A stretch of DNA of 7,134 bases, taken from positions 1-7,134 of the forward strand of contig PCSG01000271.1 of the NCBI GenBank assembly GCA_002772195.1. Direction: 5' to 3'. The DNA is from Desulfobacterales bacterium CG23_combo_of_CG06-09_8_20_14_all_51_8 (lineage in GTDB: Bacteria > Desulfobacterota > Desulfobacteria > Desulfobacterales > Desulfosalsimonadaceae). Positions 1 through 6,693 of the stretch are shown one piece after another. Numbering within the stretch: the stretch's first letter is position 1; every line of letters starts with the position of its first letter. The notes beneath the pieces are model-generated. The model ran no database searches. It was not told where the DNA came from and worked only from the letters and a program-made list of their open reading frames with translations. The position numbers and the translations under genes were made by a program.

Positions 1-119
1 ATGACAATGGGATAGCGTGTGTCACACCGGTCGGTGTCGCCGCCGGCCAGAGCGCTGATCGGAATTAAGAAAATCGCGGTTAAAATAAAGGTGATGCCGA
101 TTAAAGTGATTTTTTTCAT
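1..119 (-). CDS. Secreted protein, N-terminal part, possibly a lipase (cut by window edge)
   Basis: Only the first 39 codons are inside the window. The start is the ATG at 119-117, preceded by a G-rich Shine-Dalgarno-like stretch (CAGGGGGGGTC, 120-130). The translation begins MKKITLIGITFIL and shows a classic Sec signal peptide: two lysines, a hydrophobic core of about 18 residues, then a small-residue cleavage site A-L-A at residues 23-25 before GGDTD. There is no lipobox Cys at +1, so a lipoprotein is unlikely. The mature part starts with a Cys (residue 32), then DTRYPIV. In bacterial triacylglycerol lipases of the LipA type, a similar TRYPIV or KYPIV stretch just precedes the oxyanion-hole HG motif; the HG itself would lie beyond the edge. 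The signal peptide is directly visible; the lipase assignment rests on about seven residues and is tentative. It lies downstream of the response regulator in the same direction, separated by a 260-bp gap with a terminator-like hairpin, so it probably has its own promoter. Confidence 0.72.
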   Translation of the reverse strand, partial: MKKITLIGITFILTAIFLIPISALAGGDTDRCDTRYPIV

Positions 120-204
120 GACCCCCCCTGAATTCAAATTAATAAAAATTTCATTGCTTGTTTTTGTGAATGCCTGTTGAAGAATCAATCTTTGCTTTTT
201 TCTG

Positions 205-217
205 TAAACATTGTTTA
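205..217. promoter_or_regulatory. Perfect palindrome, candidate operator
   Basis: TAAACA-T-TGTTTA is an exact inverted repeat in the AT-rich upstream region of the lipase-like gene. Its placement fits a regulator binding site. No regulator family is recognised, and a palindrome this short in AT-rich DNA may arise by chance. Confidence 0.25.
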
Positions 218-238
218 GCATGAAGTTAACGTAAAGGT

Positions 239-266
239 AAAGAAAAATCAATCAGGGAAACCCTGA
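239..266 (-). terminator. Candidate Rho-independent terminator after the response regulator
   Basis: Read on the minus strand, the sequence TCAGGGTTTCCCTGA forms a 6-bp stem with a 3-nt loop (252-266) and is followed by TTGATTTTTCTTT. It lies about 115 bp beyond the response regulator stop and before the lipase-like gene, so it would separate the two transcription units. The stem is short and the T-run is offset by three bases, so efficiency is uncertain. Confidence 0.5.
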
Positions 267-293
267 AATTTGACTTCGAAAAACCTGAAAAAA

Positions 294-378
294 GATCAAA
301 GTTGAAAGTTGAAAGCTCAAAGCCCCCTTCTTTCAGCTTTTATCTTTCACCTTCCCCCTTCCCCCTTTCACCTTCCAC
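294..378. repeat. Degenerate heptanucleotide repeat array with two inverted halves
   Basis: The left half reads as four 7-bp units (294-321): GATCAAA, GTTGAAA, GTTGAAA, GCTCAAA. After GCCCCCTT the right half reads as seven 7-bp units (330-378): CTTTCAG, CTTTTAT, CTTTCAC, CTTCCCC, CTTCCCC, CTTTCAC, CTTCCAC. The halves are roughly reverse complements, so the centre (about 301-350) can fold into a long imperfect hairpin whose minus-strand product is followed by a T-rich run near 287-293. It begins two bases from the response regulator stop codon and could act as a transcript 3' end. Heptanucleotide repeats with strict 7-bp phasing are known from cyanobacteria (STRR sequences); any relation is only by analogy. 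Confidence 0.75.
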
Positions 379-379
379 C

Positions 380-1033
380 TCACGTATCCAGCGTCGTCAA
401 TCCTTCCTTGAGGGCGATCTTGGTGAGTTCGGCCACGCTGGTGGTGCCCAGTTTGCGCATGATCTGCTGCCGGTGGGTTTCAACCGTCTTGACGCTGACG
501 TGGATGCGGGTGGCGATATCCTTGGTTTTCAGGCCTTCGGCGATGAGTTGAAGGACTTCCCGTTCCCGGACGCTGAGCTGGGAAGTGGGGGAGGCGTCGC
601 CGGTTTCCAGGAAATTCGCGTAATCCTTCATGATGGTGTTGGCGATTTTCTGGCTCATGTAATTCTGGTTTTTCACCACTGAGGAAATGGCGGACACCAG
701 CTCGTCAAAAGCGCAGTTTTTCAATAGATATCCGGAAACGCCGGCTTTCAGCATGCCCACCACATAGCGTTTATCGGAATACATGGAAAGGGCGATGATC
801 TTTGTGCCCGGCAGTTCGGCGAGAATCTGCCGGGTGGCCTCGATGCCGTTTAATTCCGGCATGTTGATATCCATGACGATCACGTCGGGGGTCAGTTCCG
901 ACGCCAGGCGGACCGCCTGCCGGCCGTTTTCGGCTTCTCCCACGACAATCATGTTTTTCTGGCCGTCCAGCAGGGCCTTCAGACCGGCCCGGGTGATTTT
1001 ATGATCATCCGCCAGCAGAATTTTTATTTCCAT
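380..1033 (-). CDS. NarL/FixJ-family two-component response regulator
   Basis: A cytoplasmic DNA-binding transcription regulator of 217 residues, the usual length for the family. The receiver domain covers about residues 3-120: acidic pair D9-D10, phosphoacceptor D55 in VIVMDINMP, switch residue S83 (ALS) and conserved K105 (LLKN). A linker rich in polar residues (about 135-152) leads to a LuxR/GerE-type helix-turn-helix at about 153-212, with the family signature LSVREREVLQLIAEG and the recognition helix VSVKTVETHRQQIMRKL. The start is ATG at 1033; the only purine-rich stretch upstream is poor (AAAAAAAGAC about 10 bases away), so initiation may be weak. The gene lies 412 bp downstream of the HisKA_3 histidine kinase on the same strand. 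HisKA_3 kinases normally signal to this regulator class, so phosphotransfer from His1555 to D55 is the natural model. All key residues are present and the protein looks functional. Target genes cannot be read from this window. Confidence 0.96.
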   Translation of the reverse strand: MEIKILLADDHKITRAGLKALLDGQKNMIVVGEAENGRQAVRLASELTPDVIVMDINMPELNGIEATRQILAELPGTKIIALSMYSDKRYVVGMLKAGVSGYLLKNCAFDELVSAISSVVKNQNYMSQKIANTIMKDYANFLETGDASPTSQLSVREREVLQLIAEGLKTKDIATRIHVSVKTVETHRQQIMRKLGTTSVAELTKIALKEGLTTLDT

Positions 1034-1061
1034 CCCGGTAGTCTTTTTTTAAAGGGTCTAT

Positions 1062-1067
1062 TTTATA
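1062..1067 (-). promoter_or_regulatory. Possible -10 element for the response regulator
   Basis: On the minus strand the hexamer TATAAA lies in an AT-rich stretch about 30 bp upstream of the regulator start codon. No good -35 hexamer is seen at 16-18 bp, so this is a weak prediction. It would give an untranslated leader of about 20 bases. Confidence 0.2.
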
Positions 1068-1123
1068 TGAAAATGGAAAATTTAATACTTAATTCAATCG
1101 GTTGTATGTGGCCCCATTTTCAT
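1067..1123. repeat. 10-bp perfect inverted repeat with 37-bp loop
   Basis: ATGAAAATGG at 1067-1076 is the exact reverse complement of CCATTTTCAT at 1114-1123. It lies immediately upstream of the response regulator and overlaps its possible -10 element. It may be a binding site pair, a leader hairpin, or a remnant of a repeat element. Confidence 0.45.
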
Positions 1124-1173
1124 TGTTCGATGTGCCCGGCCAGGCATGGGGGTTATTCCGAATTTAAAACCGG

Positions 1174-1188
1174 GTCCTGTGGGCCAGG
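1174..1188. repeat. 15-bp direct repeat, copy 1
   Basis: GTCCTGTGGGCCAGG here is identical to 1418-1432. The two copies bracket the inverted-repeat element at 1233-1366, 244 bp apart. The sequence itself contains a small CCTG/CAGG inverted repeat. Confidence 0.7.
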
Positions 1189-1232
1189 TCAGAGATTTCA
1201 GGCTATGCCGGAAAAATTGCACGTAGAGTGCG

Positions 1233-1366
1233 AAGTGCCTAAAGTTTAAAGTGAGCTAAAGTTGCGGAAAATGCCTGCGGCATTATCTTTTTTAAGTAAA
1301 AATAGGTCGCGCGATCAGCGCAGTCCAAAACTTTAGTCACTTTAGCGCACTTTAGTCACTTTTAAC
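1233..1366. repeat. Large imperfect inverted repeat built from 7-10 bp AAGT..CTA units
   Basis: The left arm on the plus strand reads AAGTGCCTA, AAGTTTA, AAGTGAGCTA, AAGTTGCGG (1233-1267). The right arm (1325-1366), read on the minus strand, gives AAGTGACTA, AAGTGCGCTA, AAGTGACTA, AAGTTTTGG. The arms are thus degenerate reverse complements around a loop of about 57 bp. The loop holds a perfect small hairpin, AATGCC-TGC-GGCATT (1270-1284). No ORF is inside. It looks like an intergenic repeat element rather than a gene; I cannot name the family. Confidence 0.7.
1270..1293 (+). terminator. Terminator-like hairpin inside the inverted repeat
   Basis: AATGCC-TGC-GGCATT (1270-1284) followed by ATC and six T (1288-1293) has the shape of a plus-strand Rho-independent terminator. 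No supported plus-strand gene ends here, so it could block antisense transcription or simply be part of the repeat. Confidence 0.35.
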
Positions 1367-1389
1367 TATTATCGGCTTGAGGTAAACAA

Positions 1390-1404
1390 GCCCCTTTTAG
1401 GGGC
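1390..1404 (-). terminator. Hairpin downstream of the kinase, possible weak terminator or attenuator
   Basis: GCCCCT-TTT-AGGGGC is a perfect 6-bp stem 42-56 bp past the kinase stop codon. On the minus strand it is followed by TTGTTTACC, a poor T-tract. Together with the hairpin at 1418-1433 it could slow or partly end the kinase transcript before the regulator, or stabilise the mRNA 3' end. Confidence 0.35.
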
Positions 1405-1417
1405 AAGCCAAGGCCTT

Positions 1418-1433
1418 GTCCTGTGGGCCAGGA
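1418..1433. repeat. 15-bp direct repeat copy 2, forming a small hairpin
   Basis: GTCCTGTGGGCCAGG repeats 1174-1188 exactly. With the next A it forms TCCTG-TGGGC-CAGGA, a 5-bp stem starting 13 bp beyond the kinase stop codon. Confidence 0.65.
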
Positions 1434-1445
1434 TTTTTACTGGGT

Positions 1446-4400
1446 TCAAGCGTTTGCTGTCATGGGGGATATCAGGGTCACGCTTGCGCCGTTCTGCCCA
1501 TCGGATTTGATTTCCAGGCGCCCCCCCTGATGACGGAGCCGTTCCTGAATGGAAAAAATTCCGAAACCGCCTTTTTTCACGTCTTTTTCCTTTCGGGTGG
1601 CGTCAAACCCGATGCCGTTGTCACTGATCACGATGCGGACAAAATCCTCCTCCCGGCTGATGGACACCGTCACCCGGGTGGCCCGGGCATGTTTGACCAC
1701 ATTGTGCAGCAATTCCCGGGTGGCTTGAAACAGGAGGATCCGCAGGCTTTCATCAATGGGTTTTTCCGTGTCATCATCAATAAAATCCACCTGAAGGGTA
1801 TGCTGTTTCTGGGTCTGTTCGGCCAGCCAGTCCAGGGCCGCCTCCAGCCCCAGGTCATATAGTATGGGGGGGCTCAGCTCAAAAGTCAAGGTCTGGGTGT
1901 CGGTGATGGACTGGTCGATGAGCCCGTGAATTTCATCCATATACTTTAAGGCCTCCGACCCGTTCACCGCTTCCTTGAGCTGACGGAGCTTCATGGACGC
2001 ATTGGCCAGGGCATGGCCGATGCGGTCGTGCAGGTCGCTGGCGATGCGCCGGCGCTCCCGTTCCTCGGCAAGGGACAGGGCCGAAGACAGAGACCGGAGC
2101 TGGGCCTGATAACGTAAGGAGTCTTCCTCCCGTTTTGTGGAGATTTCCCGCAGCTCTTTTTCATTGTGAATTACGTTTTCATACAGCCGGGCGTTTTCCA
2201 GGGAGATGGCTGCCTGGGAAGCCAGCAGCCCCAGAATTTTGATGCGTTCCGGGGTAAACACCGCCGCCGTGATATTGTTTTCAAGATAGAGCAGGGCCAC
2301 CAGTTCGGAATGCCGGATCACCGGCAGGCACAGGACGGATTTCGGCTGGAATTTCAGAACATAGGGGTCCTGGATAAAATCTCCGGAAGCTCCGGCGTCA
2401 TCGATCACCACATGGGTCCGGGTGCGTTTCACATAATTGAGCACCGGGTGGAAAACTTCCAGACGGCTGTCTGCGGGCAGGGATTTGTAGACAATGGTCT
2501 GTTTATCGTCAACGGAGTTCCGGGCTTCCAGAAACAGCCGGTCGGCTCGGACGGTCAGAAACTGCACTTTCCGGGCCCCGGCGTTTTCCATGACAATTTT
2601 CATGAGCTGTTTGAGCAGGTCTTCCAGAACAATTTCCGTGGAGATGGCCTGCAGGGCGTTGACCACCGCGGTATAATCCAGGTTCAGGCCTTCAGGCAGA
2701 AGGGCCGGCCCGGGGACGGGGGGCAGGAGCCCGGGAAAATTTTTTTCGATGAGATTCGCTTTGGTTTCCGCGCCCCAGTAAAGATAACTTTGCCGGGCCT
2801 TCTCCATCAAAGGCTGGGCGAAATCTTCCAGTCCCAGCGACAGATAAAATCTTGCCGCCGCTTCACTGGCGATGGCCAGATTTTGAACGAATCCGCCGGT
2901 TTTGGCGCGGTCTATGGCCTGCTGATAAAAAATCATGGCCTGACGCGTTTGGCCTTCGATTTTCGCCAGTTCGGCTTCGGCCAGAAAATATTTGTCTTCA
3001 AAATTTTCCGGGCACTGGGACGCGAAATGCCGGAGCCGGTTCCGGAAAAAAATCATCAGCCGGCGGTAAATTTTCTGTTTCAGGGCGCTGCGGGACGGGT
3101 ACAGGGCCGCCAGCGCCAGGCAGTGGAAAAAGTAATATTCCGGAATGATGAGGGTGCCCATATGATAATGGCGCAGCGCCCCGCAGCGCCGCGCCGCCCG
3201 GAGCGCGCCCTCGTAATCTTCCATTATATAAAGGAGGCGGAGTTTGATGAGATGATGCCGGCATAGAATAATTTGGATGTCATCCTTTTGCATGTTTTTC
3301 AAATGCCGGGTCTCTGAAAAATCGGCGTCATCCAGGCTGCGGCTATCCCGGGTTTTTCCTTTGAGTGCGGCGATGAACTGAGCAACCGAGATCAAATAGT
3401 TCAGCGCGCCGGTATCCTGGGATTGTTCCACGAATTCAAAATACCGGCGGCATTCCGCCGAGACCTCCTCCAAGGGTTTTCCGCCGGCGAGCATGGAAAA
3501 TATCAGGGCCTGAATATGGTAAACGGCATAGTTTAAATCCCCGGCGGTTCGGGCGGATTTGACGCCTTCCCGGTTGATGGCGATGACATCACTGAGGGGA
3601 CGGAACCACAGAGCGATGGCATTACCGTAATATAACAATACTTTGCCAGTCATCTGGGGCTCGCCGAACCGGTCTTTTGCTTTGAGGGCCAGATCGCCGA
3701 ACCGGAGCCCGCTGCGATACTCCCGGAATATGGCGCACAGGGCCGCGCCATAGATGACATAAGCAAACGGCGAAACAAAGGAATTGCCGTGTTTTAAGGT
3801 GATTCTGAAAATATCCAGGGCCAGACAGGAGGCCAGATAGGGCTTTCGGAAATAGGCGGACAGGCAGAGATTCATCATCATGGTCAGGGTCAGCAGGAGC
3901 CGGGGGTCCGTTATTTCAGGAAGGGTGAGCAGGGAATCAATTTCCTTACGGCTCATCCGGAGTTTTAAGCCCACCAGACGTTTCAACACATCGAGTTTCC
4001 CGACCCGTTTCGGCAGATCAACCCCCAGCAGCCGAAGGCCCGTCGTCCCGATTGCCACCACCTCTTCATGCCGGGCGAGGCTTGCCAGCATGATCATTTT
4101 CTGATTGTACATGGCGGCTTTGTCCGCGTCGGACCGGGCCTTGTCCAAGAGAAGCAGAAAGAGGTCTTCCGCGTCATCAAAATGATGCAAAAGGTATTCG
4201 CAGGTCATCCGGTGTTTTTTAACGTCGAAAATCAGAGGGTAATGGTCGCTCCAGGCCGCATCGGGCAGAAAACTTTCCGCGGTTTTCAGATATGCCAGGG
4301 CCTGGGGAAAGGCGGCGGCGTTTTCGGCGCGTTCGCCCGCCAGAAGATTCAGCCGGACCAGTTCCTCAAGATCAGCGGTCTGCGTGAGCTGATTTTTCCC

Positions 4401-6692
4401 CTGATTGAAATGATGGACAATGGCAAATATCCGGCCGGGCAGATCTTCCGGAGCTGTTTGTTTTAAGAGTAATCGTCCGATTCGAAGATGAAATTCCTGT
4501 TTTTGCGGCGCCGAAACCCGGGCGTAAAGGGCCTGCCGGACTTTGTCGTGGAGAAATGCGAAATTCATGTCATTCGCCGGGGTTTCGGGGGCCTCCGAAT
4601 GGCGCCGGGTCTGCGTGAAAAGGGGTCTGTCCATATGCCGAAAGATATCGCCTTGGGGCATGACCAGTCCCAGGGCAATGCCTTCCCGGAGGTCCGCAAG
4701 CACCGCGCCGGGCAGTCTATCGGCGGCCGCACACAGGAGTTGCAGGGGAAAAACATCGCCGATGCAGGATGCCACGGCCAGGGTCCGGCGGGAATCGGTC
4801 CCCAGTTTGGAAATCCGCGCAGCCATAAAATCCGCCACATTATCGGTGATTTTTTCCGCGGTGATTTGTTCGATCCGCCACTGCCAGCGACCGTTTTCGT
4901 AATCATAGGAGAGAAACCCTTCTTTATGGAGGGTCTCTAAAAACTGCTGGACAAAAAACGGATTCCCCCGGGTTTTATCATGAACAATCTGGGCCAGGAG
5001 CTTGACCTGGGCCATGTCCTCATACAGGGCGTCGGCCAGCAGACGGCGGACATCGGCTTCGCTGATGGGTTTTAAGGTGACGGTTTGAACCGGAAGGCCT
5101 TTTTGTTTAATTAAATTAATAACTTCAAGTAATGGGTGGGTGTCGCTGATGTCGTTGTTGCGATAGGCCCCGATAAAGTAAAAATTCCGGGTGCGGGTGC
5201 CGGTGAAAAAAGACCCCATGAGTTTCAGGCCAGCAGGGTCGGCCCATTGCATGTTGTCGATAAACAGGGTCAGGGGATGGTCTTTGGTCGTCAGGACCTG
5301 GAGAAATTTTTCAAAAACCGTGTGAAACCGGTTCTCGGTGTCCGCCGGAGATAATTCCGGCGGGCGCGGGTGTTTGCCGATGACAAATTCGATTTCCGGA
5401 ATCACGTCGATGATGATCCGGGCGTTTTCACCCAGGGCCGCCAGCAGCCGGGACCGCCAGACATCAATCCGCTCCCGGGGTTCGGTCAGGATCTGCCGTA
5501 CAAATTCGGAAAATGCCTGAATCAGTCCGCTGTAGGGAATGTCCTGGCGCAGGGGGTCATACCGGCCGGAAATAAAATATCCCCCGGCTTTGACGACGTA
5601 TTTTTGAAGTTCCGCCACCAGGCGGGATTTGCCGATTCCCGAATATCCGGCGATCATGGAGATGCCGATATGGTTTTCCCGGATCCGGTTGAATTCATCC
5701 ACGAGCATGGCGGTTTCAATTTCCCGGCCGTAAATTTTGTCCGGAAACCGGAAGCGCTGGGGCACGTCATGGCGGGCCGGTTCAAACAGGGCGCAGGCCG
5801 CTCGGTCTCCCATCAGGTCCCGGCAGCGGAGCAGGTCTGATTTCAACCCGTAAGCGCTTTGGTATCGGTGGTCCGGGGATTTGGACAGGAGTTTTAAAAT
5901 AATCCGGGCCAGGGGCTCACCGATTTTTTCCCGGGTGGTTGCGGGAATCTCCGGCTGTTTGGCCATGTGGGCGTGAATCCACTCCATGGGGCTTTCGCAG
6001 GTAAAGGGCGGGGCTCCGGTGAGCAGTTCAAGAAAGAGGATCCCCAGGGAATAAAAATCGGTCCGAAAATCAATATCGCAGTTCATCCGGCCGGTTGGCT
6101 CCGGCGAGATATAGGGCAGGTGGTCTTCGGCGATGGCGATGGCTCGGGGCATTTCCATGTCCCATGCGCCGGGAAACAGAACGGAAACCATGCCCGGGGC
6201 AAAATCCGTGATGCAGACCCGGGACTGATCCGGATCAATGGAGATGTGGCTGGGGGTCAGGCCGTTGTGGGACAGGCCGACTTTGTGCAGATCGTTGATG
6301 GCCGAGACAATCTGAACGGCGATGGGGATAAACGCTTCAAGGCTGAGGGGGCCGTGCCGGGATAAGTATTCCTTGAGGGTGATGCCTGAAAATTCGCCGA
6401 CGGTGAAGGCGATGCCGGTCAAGGATGCCGTGGAAATTTTTTCAACGGCGTAGACCCGGACAAAATGCGGGGAGACCAGTTTTTTAAGGGGCAGGAAATA
6501 ATCATGCATCCGGTCGGCAAGGCCCTTGATTTTCGGGTCCGCCGGCAGAAAAAGGATTTTCACCCGGCTCCCTGATGCCAGGTGCCGGGCCGCATACATG
6601 GTTACCCCGTTTTTCGGGGGAAGTTCAGAGAGGATGTCGTAACCGTCGAGGAGCACGGGGAGCACGGGAGCACGGTGGGAGCACGGGGTCAA
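1446..6692 (-). CDS. Giant hybrid sensor: Ser/Thr (pseudo)kinase - AAA ATPase - TPR-like - GAF - HisKA_3 histidine kinase
   Basis: A 1748-residue cytoplasmic signalling protein of the class called trifunctional serine/threonine kinase/ATP-binding protein/sensor histidine kinase. Domains in order: protein-kinase fold, about 17-285, with the typical YISPEPTGRMN and TDFYSLGILFLELLTG stretches; AAA_16/STAND-type ATPase, about 318-640, opening KIYGREIE, Walker A GYSGIGKS (349-356), Walker B LFIDN (476-480) then MQWAD; helical TPR-like region, about 780-1310; GAF domain, about 1340-1503, ending in SQAAISLENARLY; coiled coil, about 1505-1545; HisKA_3 with phosphoacceptor H1555 in ASDLHDRIGHAL; HATPase with N-box N1664, G1 box DNGIGFD (1691-1697) and G2 box GGFGI (1708-1712). 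The histidine kinase core looks intact. The kinase-like domain lacks catalytic residues (HRD is H142-N143-G144, the metal-binding Asn is H149, DFG is DFA at 163-165). The second Walker B acid is N480. No transmembrane segment is seen. The start is uncertain: TTG at 6692, with in-frame GTG at 6665 and 6656, and none has a well-spaced Shine-Dalgarno. The partner regulator follows downstream. Confidence 0.95.
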   Translation of the reverse strand: MTPCSHRAPVLPVLLDGYDILSELPPKNGVTMYAARHLASGSRVKILFLPADPKIKGLADRMHDYFLPLKKLVSPHFVRVYAVEKISTASLTGIAFTVGEFSGITLKEYLSRHGPLSLEAFIPIAVQIVSAINDLHKVGLSHNGLTPSHISIDPDQSRVCITDFAPGMVSVLFPGAWDMEMPRAIAIAEDHLPYISPEPTGRMNCDIDFRTDFYSLGILFLELLTGAPPFTCESPMEWIHAHMAKQPEIPATTREKIGEPLARIILKLLSKSPDHRYQSAYGLKSDLLRCRDLMGDRAACALFEPARHDVPQRFRFPDKIYGREIETAMLVDEFNRIRENHIGISMIAGYSGIGKSRLVAELQKYVVKAGGYFISGRYDPLRQDIPYSGLIQAFSEFVRQILTEPRERIDVWRSRLLAALGENARIIIDVIPEIEFVIGKHPRPPELSPADTENRFHTVFEKFLQVLTTKDHPLTLFIDNMQWADPAGLKLMGSFFTGTRTRNFYFIGAYRNNDISDTHPLLEVINLIKQKGLPVQTVTLKPISEADVRRLLADALYEDMAQVKLLAQIVHDKTRGNPFFVQQFLETLHKEGFLSYDYENGRWQWRIEQITAEKITDNVADFMAARISKLGTDSRRTLAVASCIGDVFPLQLLCAAADRLPGAVLADLREGIALGLVMPQGDIFRHMDRPLFTQTRRHSEAPETPANDMNFAFLHDKVRQALYARVSAPQKQEFHLRIGRLLLKQTAPEDLPGRIFAIVHHFNQGKNQLTQTADLEELVRLNLLAGERAENAAAFPQALAYLKTAESFLPDAAWSDHYPLIFDVKKHRMTCEYLLHHFDDAEDLFLLLLDKARSDADKAAMYNQKMIMLASLARHEEVVAIGTTGLRLLGVDLPKRVGKLDVLKRLVGLKLRMSRKEIDSLLTLPEITDPRLLLTLTMMMNLCLSAYFRKPYLASCLALDIFRITLKHGNSFVSPFAYVIYGAALCAIFREYRSGLRFGDLALKAKDRFGEPQMTGKVLLYYGNAIALWFRPLSDVIAINREGVKSARTAGDLNYAVYHIQALIFSMLAGGKPLEEVSAECRRYFEFVEQSQDTGALNYLISVAQFIAALKGKTRDSRSLDDADFSETRHLKNMQKDDIQIILCRHHLIKLRLLYIMEDYEGALRAARRCGALRHYHMGTLIIPEYYFFHCLALAALYPSRSALKQKIYRRLMIFFRNRLRHFASQCPENFEDKYFLAEAELAKIEGQTRQAMIFYQQAIDRAKTGGFVQNLAIASEAAARFYLSLGLEDFAQPLMEKARQSYLYWGAETKANLIEKNFPGLLPPVPGPALLPEGLNLDYTAVVNALQAISTEIVLEDLLKQLMKIVMENAGARKVQFLTVRADRLFLEARNSVDDKQTIVYKSLPADSRLEVFHPVLNYVKRTRTHVVIDDAGASGDFIQDPYVLKFQPKSVLCLPVIRHSELVALLYLENNITAAVFTPERIKILGLLASQAAISLENARLYENVIHNEKELREISTKREEDSLRYQAQLRSLSSALSLAEERERRRIASDLHDRIGHALANASMKLRQLKEAVNGSEALKYMDEIHGLIDQSITDTQTLTFELSPPILYDLGLEAALDWLAEQTQKQHTLQVDFIDDDTEKPIDESLRILLFQATRELLHNVVKHARATRVTVSISREEDFVRIVISDNGIGFDATRKEKDVKKGGFGIFSIQERLRHQGGRLEIKSDGQNGASVTLISPMTANA
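6650..6684 (-). repeat. Four degenerate GTGCTCC units spanning the kinase start region
   Basis: On the minus strand GTGCTCC begins at 6684, 6673, 6665 and 6656, with unit lengths 11, 8 and 9 bp. The array encodes the low-complexity residues 4-15 of the kinase as predicted from the TTG. Several units offer GTG start codons in different frames, so a unit gain or loss would change which frame is fed by the AAGG at 6694-6697. Confidence 0.7.
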
Positions 6693-6693
6693 A

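Larger units (their letters stand above)
120..293. other. Intergenic region upstream of the secreted-protein gene
   Basis: AT-rich, with no ORF that looks coding. It should hold the promoter of the gene starting at 119, but I see no strong -35/-10 pair. A perfect 13-bp palindrome, TAAACATTGTTTA (205-217), lies about 85 bp upstream of that start and could be an operator. A terminator-like hairpin at 239-266 is listed separately. Confidence 0.5.
1034..1445. other. Repeat-rich 412-bp spacer between kinase and response regulator
   Basis: No convincing gene. From the kinase side it holds two small hairpins (1418-1433 and 1390-1404), an imperfect inverted repeat of AAGTGACTA-like units (1233-1366) with an internal hairpin (1270-1284), a second copy of a 15-bp sequence found next to the kinase (1174-1188), and a 10-bp inverted repeat (1067-1123) just ahead of the regulator. 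The spacer is unusually long for a kinase-regulator pair and may let the regulator be expressed separately. Confidence 0.7.

Noticed and set aside
294..378. CRISPR array
   Set aside because: Units are 7 bp with no spacers; this is a short tandem repeat.
302..682. Two overlapping plus-strand frames starting near 302-309
   Set aside because: Their N-termini translate the heptad repeat and their remainder is antisense to the response regulator.
1001..1249. Plus-strand frame of 82 codons in the spacer
   Set aside because: It starts within the regulator gene, passes through repeats and inverted repeats, and shows no coding character.
1270..1293. Terminator for the kinase gene
   Set aside because: The T-run is on the plus strand side; in the kinase direction the hairpin is followed only by TTTTCCGC.
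1416..1862. Plus-strand frame of 148 codons
   Set aside because: It mirrors the histidine kinase catalytic region on the other strand, with no recognisable protein features.
2166..3266. Long plus-strand open frame of 366 codons opposite the kinase gene
   Set aside because: It lies fully antisense to strongly supported kinase, TPR-like and GAF coding sequence. Its translation shows no domain or motif, and it is explained by the codon bias of the minus-strand gene.
4488..6365. Several plus-strand frames of 60-156 codons opposite the ATPase and kinase domains
   Set aside because: All are antisense shadows rich in G, F, Q and P, with no family motifs and no ribosome binding sites of note.
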